A DNA stretch of 64,000 nucleotides from Phormidesmis priestleyi Ana (GTDB lineage: Bacteria > Cyanobacteriota > Cyanobacteriia > Phormidesmidales > Phormidesmidaceae), in the NCBI GenBank assembly GCA_001314865.1, contig LJZR01000007.1:124001-188000 (forward strand), given 5' to 3'. The notes under the pieces are model-generated. The model ran no database searches. It saw nothing but the letters and a program-made list of their open reading frames with translations, and was not told the DNA's origin. This document shows, piece after piece, positions 50,984 through 57,768 of the stretch; within the stretch, counting starts at the first letter, position 1; each line of letters opens with the position of its first letter. The position numbers and the translations under genes were made by a program.

Positions 50984-52006
50984 TTACTTTGGAAAGTTTG
51001 GCCAGCGGTTAATAGGCTCTGTAGACTGCACGATGTTCATTCCGGCTGCTGAAAATCGCTCGTAGGCAGCGTCTGCTGCTTCTGTGAAGTCCACTACCTC
51101 TGGAACGACAACTGGTGAAGTGCAGTCTTCTAGCAAATATATTTTGCCTGCCAGTGCCGGGTTAAGCACCTGAATTTCAGCGAGTAAATCGCTGATGGTC
51201 CAAGCGACACAGTGACTTTTGGCCTGTCCTGCAATAATAACGGCATCAAAATCGAGCAGGTGCCGAATAAGCCGGTCGTTTTTTTGTCCTATGGGCTGCT
51301 CGGCCTCATTGTTGATGACCTCCGGACTCAACACAGAATAATTTTCAGTGAGTGGATTATCACCTTTTGTTTCAAAGCGGGTTTGGCTAGTCCGCGCAAG
51401 ATTGTGAAAAAAACAGGCTTCTTCAAACGCCGGTACTAGCGCATGGCCAATACCACCCAGCATGGAATGGTAGGGCCAAATAGTTAGCGGATATTTATCT
51501 TTTTCGCTGAGTTCTTTGACATAGTGAAGGGCAAAGGCGACCACATCAGTCGCTTCAGCAAAGCTTTTCGCAACGGCTGGATTCACTCGCCACTGACCAG
51601 ATTTAACATCGTCATAAGAAACCTGCGTCATTGGGTCTGGATGCGCCCCTGTGGGGTCAATCCAGAACACCGGGTGAAAAATTTGGGTAGCCGCATGGGT
51701 GTCCATCGTCGGCACAATTTCAGTGATAACATCCAAATTTTGATAGATAAATTCGCATAGCCTCGTGGCGTCATCAACCGCACCTGTGCCTGATCGCCCG
51801 CCAACAAACAGCTCAAAGTCTGGCAGGCAAAAGGTGTTTTGCATATCAATGGCGAGCAGGCAAATGCGGCGCAAATCAGTATGTGCAGCAGTGATGCTAT
51901 GCGCTTGGGCATAGGCTTGGGCTTCGGCAGCGCGAGCTTGGTAAGGAACCCGCCAAATGCTGCCGACGGTAGCGGGATTAAAGTGAGCGGGAATAGGGGT
52001 GGTCAT
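50984..52006 (-). CDS. Isochorismatase-like cysteine hydrolase
   Basis: 340 residues. The catalytic triad pattern of the family is present: Asp in LLAIDMQNTFC, a Lys in the central region, and the nucleophile Cys in GQAKSHCVAWT. TMDTHAATQIFH resembles the metal-binding segment of nicotinamidases. The protein is longer than typical nicotinamidases (about 200 residues), with an N-terminal extension and a long insert. Nicotinamide deamidation is possible, but substrate assignment is open. It is monocistronic. Confidence 0.85.
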   Translation of the reverse strand: MTTPIPAHFNPATVGSIWRVPYQARAAEAQAYAQAHSITAAHTDLRRICLLAIDMQNTFCLPDFELFVGGRSGTGAVDDATRLCEFIYQNLDVITEIVPTMDTHAATQIFHPVFWIDPTGAHPDPMTQVSYDDVKSGQWRVNPAVAKSFAEATDVVAFALHYVKELSEKDKYPLTIWPYHSMLGGIGHALVPAFEEACFFHNLARTSQTRFETKGDNPLTENYSVLSPEVINNEAEQPIGQKNDRLIRHLLDFDAVIIAGQAKSHCVAWTISDLLAEIQVLNPALAGKIYLLEDCTSPVVVPEVVDFTEAADAAYERFSAAGMNIVQSTEPINRWPNFPK

Positions 52007-52212
52007 AATAGGTGCTGGATGAGTGCTGGTAAAAAACCAATTAATCTTTAGATATTTCGCCTGAGATCTCTAAAATACCCCTACTCATGGCTATGAGTGC
52101 TGCTAATAGCTGCTGGCTGGTTTGCGCTTGCGGTTTGCGCTAATTGAGTGAGTGCCTTAATCGTGAGTGACTTAAATTAGGTGGCCGGATGACCGATGTT
52201 GTCATCTTTAAT

Positions 52213-52270
52213 AAATTATGAAACAATTATGAAAAGTGAAACGATTATGAAAAGTGTATGAAAAGTGAAA
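52213..52270. repeat. A/T-rich tandem repeats at the mntC start
   Basis: attatgaaaagtg and variants (tatgaaaagtgaaa) recur four times and run into the start region of mntC, so the GTG/ATG start alternatives at 52265/52271 lie inside the array. It separates mntC from the divergent isochorismatase-like gene. Confidence 0.75.
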
Positions 52271-53356
52271 ATGCATAGGTTTCGCATCACATCACCTTTT
52301 GTTGCCGCTGGGTCGCCGATTGGCTCGCGTTGGATTGGCTCGCGTTGGATTGGCTCGCGTTGGGTAGTACGCGCATTGGGATTAGGTGCGATCGCGCTGA
52401 CTTTAACAATTACAGGCTGTGTACCCTCTAATTCATCAAATTCATCCAGCAGTCCTGCCACTACCGCTGAACAGAGTTCAGAGGGCCGTTCAAATGGCGG
52501 TTCAAATGGCGAAGCTCGCGAAGAAGGGAAAAAGCAAGTGCTCACAACCTTTACCATTTTGGCGGATATGGCCCAAAACGTCGCGGGTGATGCCCTAACG
52601 GTAAACTCTATCACTCGCATTGGCGCCGAGGTTCATGGCTACGAGCCCGTTCCTAGCGACATCGCCAAAGCGCAAAATGCCGATTTGATTTTGTACAACG
52701 GTATGGACTTAGAGCGTTGGTTTGATCAGTTTTTAGACAGTGTAGAAGGTGTTCCTTCAGTGGTGCTTACAGAAGGCATTGAGCCCATCCCGATTGCTGA
52801 AGGCCCCTATGCGAGTCAGCCTAATCCTCACGCCTGGATGTCGCCTGAAAATGCGTTGGTGTATGTTGAAAACATTCGCAAGGCTTTTGTAGAGCTAGAC
52901 CCTGACAATGCTGACATTTACAACGCCAACGCGGCAGACTATAGCGATCGCATCAAAGCCATCGACACCCAACTACAGGCCGAACTTGCCGCCGTTCCCG
53001 AAAGCCAGCGCTATTTGGTTAGCTGTGAAGGCGCTTTTTCCTATCTGGCACGCGACTACGACCTCCAAGAGATCTACATTTGGCCTATCAACGCCGAGCA
53101 GCAGTCTACCCCTAAGCAAATCAAATCTGTGATTGACCAGGTTAAAGCCAATCGCGTTCCGGCGGTCTTTTGCGAAAGCACGGTTAGCAGCGAAGCTCAA
53201 GAACAAATTGCCCAGGCCACGGGCGCTGCCTTTGGGGGCAATTTGTATGTAGACTCGCTCTCTACGGCAGAAGGGCCAGTACCCACATTTTTAGATTTAC
53301 TACAGTATGACGCTGATGTGATTACCCAGGGTCTGCTGAAAGGAGGCGCCGAATAG
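52271..53356 (+). CDS. mntC: Manganese ABC transporter substrate-binding lipoprotein
   Basis: About 361 residues. The signal peptide ends in a lipobox (LTITGC), but its N-region is expanded by a threefold GSRWI repeat (52319-52363). The mature protein is a ZnuA/PsaA-type cluster A-I metal binder with the four expected ligand contexts: VHGYEP, NPHAWMSPENA, SCEGAFSYLARDY and NLYVDSLS. The Glu and Asp ligands, the context and the match to Synechocystis MntC favour Mn2+ over Zn2+. It captures Mn needed for photosystem II. mntA and mntB follow, after a 335-base gap. Confidence 0.93.
   Translation: MHRFRITSPFVAAGSPIGSRWIGSRWIGSRWVVRALGLGAIALTLTITGCVPSNSSNSSSSPATTAEQSSEGRSNGGSNGEAREEGKKQVLTTFTILADMAQNVAGDALTVNSITRIGAEVHGYEPVPSDIAKAQNADLILYNGMDLERWFDQFLDSVEGVPSVVLTEGIEPIPIAEGPYASQPNPHAWMSPENALVYVENIRKAFVELDPDNADIYNANAADYSDRIKAIDTQLQAELAAVPESQRYLVSCEGAFSYLARDYDLQEIYIWPINAEQQSTPKQIKSVIDQVKANRVPAVFCESTVSSEAQEQIAQATGAAFGGNLYVDSLSTAEGPVPTFLDLLQYDADVITQGLLKGGAE
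52319..52363. repeat. In-frame 15-bp x3 array in the MntC signal peptide
   Basis: attggctcgcgttgg is repeated three times exactly, encoding GSRWI-type repeats ahead of the hydrophobic core of the signal peptide. Confidence 0.95.
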
Positions 53357-53380
53357 AGCCGAATAGAGCCGAATAGATCT
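53351..53380. repeat. 10-bp x3 array spanning the mntC stop
   Basis: gaatagagcc, gaatagagcc and gaatagatct are contiguous. The TAG in the first copy (53354-53356) is the mntC stop. Confidence 0.92.
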
Positions 53381-53691
53381 GTTAAAAACAGGCATATGAA
53401 AACAGGCATGTAAAAACAGATATACGCCATCTCTTATGCCATCTCTTATGCCATCTCTACAGAACGGTATAGCGCCTTATTCCTATCTAGGATGACACTA
53501 TTCCACTGCCGTTTTTCTACAATCTCTGTGTTCTCTTCTGTTTTATCTTTCCTGATTTCTCTCCTTAACTTTTCTTTGAAATTTCTTTTTGAGCCAGCCG
53601 TCGAGCTATCTCATTCTCTGTTATCTATCTTGTTCTTCCCTCTGTCTGGTTTTTGATTCTGTCTTGTTCTTCCTACTTCTCACCCCACGCT
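53357..53691. other. Pyrimidine-rich spacer between mntC and mntA
   Basis: 335 bases. A 12-bp repeat (ccatctcttatg, about 53428-53458) is followed by about 180 bases that are strikingly C/T-rich on the plus strand (53510-53690). No gene or hairpin terminator is seen. A promoter for mntAB could lie here. Confidence 0.5.
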
Positions 53692-54594
53692 ATGACTTTT
53701 GCCTCTGCTCAACCAAAGACTCATTCTATGCCCCATTCTCAAGGCTCTTATGGCATTGCGGTAGACAATATCAGCGTCACTTACCGCAATGCTCGGCTCG
53801 CACTTTACAACACTAACTGCTATGTAGAGCCCGGCACCATCACGGGCCTAGTTGGACCCAATGGCGGCGGTAAATCAACGCTGTTTAAGGCCATTATGGG
53901 GTTTTTATCACCTAGTCAGGGGCGTGTCCATATTGACAATCTTTCTATTGCTCAGGCTCAAAAGCAGCAGCTGATTGCCTATGTGCCTCAAGCGGACGAA
54001 GTGGACTGGAACTTTCCCGTGAGTGTGTATGACGTGGTGATGATGGGGCGCTACGGATACATGAATATTTTTAGGGTGCCCAGCCGCAAAGATCGCCAAA
54101 TTGTTCGCGACAGCTTAGAGCGAGTGGGGATGAGTGAGTTTCGCGATCGCCAAATTGGAGAGCTTTCGGGCGGACAAAAGAAACGAGCTTTTTTGGCGCG
54201 GGCGATCGCCCAGCAAGGCAAAATCATCTTGCTAGATGAGCCCTTTACAGGCGTCGATGTAAAAACAGAAAAGAGCATGATCAATCTGCTCTTGCAGCTG
54301 CGAGACGAGGGCCATACCGTGCTGGTGTCTACGCATGATTTGGCTTCTATTTCTACTTTTTGCGATCGCGTCATTTTGCTCAACCAAACCATTTTGGCTG
54401 CTGGCACCACCGCAGAAGCCTTCACTGCCGAAAGTTTGGCCATGACCTTTGGCGGTCTGCCTATCAGCGCACTCCCTCGTCGCTCGTCTGACCAAGACCA
54501 GCCGATGTTTACTCAACCGGTAAAGCCTGAAGCTTTGCCCACTAAGGCCCAGCCGACGAGGGGTATGGATGGAGGGGCATGGATGCATGATTGA
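53692..54594 (+). CDS. mntA: Manganese ABC transporter ATP-binding protein
   Basis: About 300 residues from ATG 53692; ATG 53728 and TTG 53653 are alternatives. Walker A is GPNGGGKST, the Q-loop YVPQADEVDWNFPVSVYDVV, the signature LSGGQKKRAFLARAI, Walker B IILLDEPFTGVD and the H-loop VLVSTHD. It is the ATPase of the metal (Mn/Zn) ABC family and powers MntB. The C-terminal ~40 residues are polar and extend past the core. The end overlaps the mntB start. Confidence 0.94.
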   Translation: MTFASAQPKTHSMPHSQGSYGIAVDNISVTYRNARLALYNTNCYVEPGTITGLVGPNGGGKSTLFKAIMGFLSPSQGRVHIDNLSIAQAQKQQLIAYVPQADEVDWNFPVSVYDVVMMGRYGYMNIFRVPSRKDRQIVRDSLERVGMSEFRDRQIGELSGGQKKRAFLARAIAQQGKIILLDEPFTGVDVKTEKSMINLLLQLRDEGHTVLVSTHDLASISTFCDRVILLNQTILAAGTTAEAFTAESLAMTFGGLPISALPRRSSDQDQPMFTQPVKPEALPTKAQPTRGMDGGAWMHD

Positions 54595-55507
54595 TGTCGC
54601 GCCGCCGCTGCTAGCTCCTCTTCTTACCTCTCTGGAGGCTATCTCTTTAGGAGCCGTTTGGAATTGGCTCATTGAGCCTTTTCAGCTCAGTTTTATGGTT
54701 CGTGCTCTTTGGGTTAGCGCCTTTGTCGGGGTCGTTTGCGCGGTGCTTTCTTGTTACATCACGCTGAAAGGCTGGTCGCTGATGGGCGATGCGGTGTCTC
54801 ATGCGGTGGTGCCGGGGGTGGTTGTCGCCTACGCATTGGGGCTACCTTTTGCGCTAGGGGCCTTTGTTTTTGGTTTTGGTGCGACGGTGGTGATTGGCTA
54901 TGTTCAGTCAAAAACAAGGCTTAAAGAAGATGCGGTGATTGGCGTTATTTTTACCGGGTTCTTTGCATTTGGGCTGGTGCTCGCCACTAAAATACCTAGT
55001 AATATAGACCTCTTTCATATTCTGTTTGGCAATGTATTGGGCATTTCAGAACAAGACATTATTCAAACGCTCATTGCCGGACTCACGACGTTGGGGATTA
55101 TTTTGCTGCGTCGTAAGGATCTGCTGCTATTTTGCTTTGATCCCAATCATGCCAAAGCGATTGGTCTTAACACTCAGCTGATGTATTACACGCTACTCTC
55201 AGTGCTGGCGCTGACCATTGTGACAGCGCTACAAACGGCAGGCATTGTACTGGTGGTGGCGATGTTGGTGACGCCTGGGGCAACGGCTTATCTGCTCACT
55301 GATAGGTTTGATCATATGTTGATGCTTGCGATCGCAACCAGCGTACTGTCTTGCTTTTTGGGTACTTACTTCAGCTACCATTTGGATGCGCCGACCGGTG
55401 GATGCATTGTGGTGCTGATGACGCTTTTATTTTTGGCGGCAATGTTCTTTGGCTCCAAATACGGCATATTTGCTCACGCGGCCTCTCAACCGAAAGAGCT
55501 GTCTTGA
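54587..55507 (+). CDS. mntB: Manganese ABC transporter permease
   Basis: About 306 residues with eight or so TM segments of the ABC-3 family: VVCAVLSCYITLKGWSLMGDAVSHAVVPG near the N-terminus is typical, and LLRRKDLLLFCFDPNHAKAIGL lies mid-protein. ATG 54587 is preferred because GGAGGGG lies just upstream and the start then overlaps the mntA stop by eight bases; ATG 54569 is also in frame. It forms the Mn2+ channel. The stop codon begins a tandem array that ends in the bioA start codon. Confidence 0.94.
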   Translation: MIDVAPPLLAPLLTSLEAISLGAVWNWLIEPFQLSFMVRALWVSAFVGVVCAVLSCYITLKGWSLMGDAVSHAVVPGVVVAYALGLPFALGAFVFGFGATVVIGYVQSKTRLKEDAVIGVIFTGFFAFGLVLATKIPSNIDLFHILFGNVLGISEQDIIQTLIAGLTTLGIILLRRKDLLLFCFDPNHAKAIGLNTQLMYYTLLSVLALTIVTALQTAGIVLVVAMLVTPGATAYLLTDRFDHMLMLAIATSVLSCFLGTYFSYHLDAPTGGCIVVLMTLLFLAAMFFGSKYGIFAHAASQPKELS

Positions 55508-55559
55508 AAGAACTATCCTGAATGAACTTTCCTAAATGAACTTTTCTGAATGAACCTCA
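55503..55559. repeat. 14-15 bp x4 array joining the mntB stop to the bioA start
   Basis: Units cttgaaagaactat, cctgaatgaacttt, cctaaatgaactttt and ctgaatgaacctca are contiguous. The first holds the mntB TGA (55505-55507), and the last provides the bioA ATG (55550). Confidence 0.92.
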
Positions 55560-56833
55560 CAGAACAGCTGATTGCCCTCGACCGGCAGCATGTATGGCAC
55601 CCCTACGCAGCCATGCCCAATCCGTTGCCTGTGTTTCCGGTGCGCTCTGCCAGGGGCGTTCGAATTGAGCTAGAAGACGGGCGATCGCTAGTAGACGGTA
55701 TTTCGTCTTGGTGGACCTGCATTCATGGCTACAATCACCCCCGGTTGAACCAAGCCGCCCAACAGCAAATGGCTCAAATGTCTCACGTAATGTTCGGCGG
55801 GCTTACTCACCGCCCAGCCGTAGACTTGGCCAAAAAGCTAATCGATATTACGCCAGCGCCTTTACAGCATGTTTTCTTTTCAGATTCAGGCTCGGTCGCG
55901 GTAGAAGTTGCGATGAAGCTTGCCGTGCAATATTGGCACTGCCGTGATCAGCCTAGCAAAACGCGCTTTCTCACTATTCGCAACGGCTACCATGGCGATA
56001 CGTTTGCCGCGATGTCTGCCTGCGATCCGGTCAATGGGATGCATCATTTGTTCAGCGGGATGGTGATGCAGCAATATTTTGCCGATGCACCGCAGGTTCA
56101 ATTCCATGAAGACTGGCAGGAGCAGGATATTGCCAGCTTTGAGGCATTGCTTAAGGCGCACAGTGATCAAATCGCTGCGGCTATTTTTGAGCCAGTGGTG
56201 CAAAACGCGGGCGGTGTGCGCTTTTACCATCCGCAGTATGTGCGGCGAGCCAGTCAGCTGTGCAAGCAGTACAATGTGCTGCTCATTCTGGATGAAATTG
56301 CAACGGGTTTTGGCCGTTCAGGCAAGCTGTTTGCCTGCGAATATGCGGATATTTCACCAGACATTATGTGTGTTGGCAAGGCGCTTTCGGGTGGATTTAT
56401 CTCACTGGCGGCGACGCTCACGACGACGCACATTAGCCAAACCTTTGCTACGGGTGAGGCGGGCGTGTTTATGCATGGGCCGACCTTTATGGGCAATCCT
56501 TTGGCCTGTGCGGTAGCGCTAGAGAATATTCAGTTGCTAGAGAGCTATGACTGGCAGGCCAAAGTCGGTGCGATCGCTCAGCAGCTCAAAACCGAGCTAG
56601 AACCCTGCCGCCAACTCAACGCCGTCAAAGACGTCCGGGTGCTCGGTGCGATTGGCGTGGTTGAACTCACTCGACCGGTTAATATGGCGACCATCCAACC
56701 TCAGTTTGTCGATCGAGGGGTGTGGCTACGGCCTTTTGGCCGCCTGATATATACAATGCCCCCCTACATCATTGAGCCAGACGAACTGCGCCAAGTGACC
56801 TCAGCTATTTATGATATTGTCTCAGGTTTGTAA
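55550..56833 (+). CDS. bioA: Adenosylmethionine-8-amino-7-oxononanoate aminotransferase
   Basis: 427 residues. BioA is a PLP enzyme that transfers the amino group of SAM to KAPA in biotin synthesis. It opens LDRQHVWHPYAAMPN; SWWTCIHGYNHPRLN, FFSDSGSVAVEVAMK, GYHGDTFAAMSACDP, LILDEIATGFGRSGKLF and the PLP-lysine block CVGKALSGGFI are diagnostic. Its length is typical. No other bio gene is visible, and the preceding mnt genes are functionally unrelated, so any cotranscription is incidental. Confidence 0.96.
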   Translation: MNLTEQLIALDRQHVWHPYAAMPNPLPVFPVRSARGVRIELEDGRSLVDGISSWWTCIHGYNHPRLNQAAQQQMAQMSHVMFGGLTHRPAVDLAKKLIDITPAPLQHVFFSDSGSVAVEVAMKLAVQYWHCRDQPSKTRFLTIRNGYHGDTFAAMSACDPVNGMHHLFSGMVMQQYFADAPQVQFHEDWQEQDIASFEALLKAHSDQIAAAIFEPVVQNAGGVRFYHPQYVRRASQLCKQYNVLLILDEIATGFGRSGKLFACEYADISPDIMCVGKALSGGFISLAATLTTTHISQTFATGEAGVFMHGPTFMGNPLACAVALENIQLLESYDWQAKVGAIAQQLKTELEPCRQLNAVKDVRVLGAIGVVELTRPVNMATIQPQFVDRGVWLRPFGRLIYTMPPYIIEPDELRQVTSAIYDIVSGL

Positions 56834-56901
56834 CTTACTCTCCTAAAAGGTTATACGACCCGAAGTAATGTAATAAGCTGACGTTGACAGGTCGTCTTTT
56901 A

Positions 56902-56947
56902 AACGCCAGCGAACCCCTTTTTTTTAACGCCAGCGAACCCCCTTTTT
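56902..56947. repeat. About 22-bp direct repeat immediately before a GTG start
   Basis: aacgccagcgaacccc plus a T-run occurs twice in tandem and ends directly at the TetR gene start. A Shine-Dalgarno sequence is absent. Confidence 0.85.
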
Positions 56948-57547
56948 GTGAAAAACCGCCAAAAATCTATTGCCAAAACTGCTGCGATCCTCAAGGGAGC
57001 CATGCAAGAGTTTTTGGCGAATGGCTATGCAGCGACCAGCATGGATCGCGTCGCCGCCACTGCTGGTGTCTCCAAAGCAACCGTTTACAGCCATTTTCAG
57101 GACAAGGCTAGCCTCTTTGCGGCCCTTGTGCAGGAGCTAGCCGAAGAAAAGTTTAGAACTGTGTTCGACCCGCGTGATCACAACGCACTCAAAGGCGAAC
57201 CTCGCCAGGTGCTCAGCGAACTGGCGGAAAAAGTCCTTGACGATGCGGCTCAAGATTCCCAGTTTTGCGAGTTTATGCGGCTTATTGTCGGTGAGTCGGG
57301 GCGGTTTCCTGAACTCGCAGCGCCCTATGTGCAAAATGTGGCCAAGCCGCTGCTAGATGCCCTGGCTCGCTATTTAGCCTCTTGCCCTGAATTGCAGCTG
57401 GCCGACCCAGAGGCGACGGCTCGTGTTTTTATTGGCACGCTCATTTACTTTGTACTGTTGCAGCGAGTGCTGGGTGGTAAAGACTCTCTCCCAATGGAGA
57501 GCGATCGCATCGTCACCACTTTAATCGACTTAATTGTACCTGCCTAA
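56948..57547 (+). CDS. TetR/AcrR-family transcriptional regulator
   Basis: 199 residues. The N-terminal helix-turn-helix (AAILKGAMQEFLANGYAATSMDRVAATAGVSKATVYSHFQDKASLF) is textbook TetR. The C-terminal ligand domain resembles the TetR_C_33 type seen with efflux or stress operons (CEFMRLIVGESGRFPELA). The start is GTG 56948 with no ribosome-binding site. The regulated operon is not obvious; the next gene, a LOV kinase, has its own upstream region. The stop lies in a fivefold 14-bp array. Confidence 0.92.
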   Translation: MKNRQKSIAKTAAILKGAMQEFLANGYAATSMDRVAATAGVSKATVYSHFQDKASLFAALVQELAEEKFRTVFDPRDHNALKGEPRQVLSELAEKVLDDAAQDSQFCEFMRLIVGESGRFPELAAPYVQNVAKPLLDALARYLASCPELQLADPEATARVFIGTLIYFVLLQRVLGGKDSLPMESDRIVTTLIDLIVPA

Positions 57548-57609
57548 TTAGACCTGCTTGATTAGGCCCGCTTGATTAGGCCTGCCTGATTAGGCCTGCT
57601 TCATTTAGG
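57539..57609. repeat. 14-bp x5 array spanning the TetR stop
   Basis: Units cctgcctaattaga, cctgcttgattagg, cccgcttgattagg, cctgcctgattagg and cctgcttcatttagg are contiguous. The TAA stop (57545-57547) is in the first copy. Confidence 0.95.
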
Positions 57610-57768
57610 TTTCCATGAAGCGAAAGTCCGCTATTATGAAAACTTTTTAAAGGAATGCATTTAGACGAGTTTTTTCCTCTAAGTTGGGCACATTTCTCTT
57701 CGTTTGGGTAGACATAAGCTAGCCATCGCTAAACGATTGCTTCCTACTGCCTTACTGGAAACCACCCC

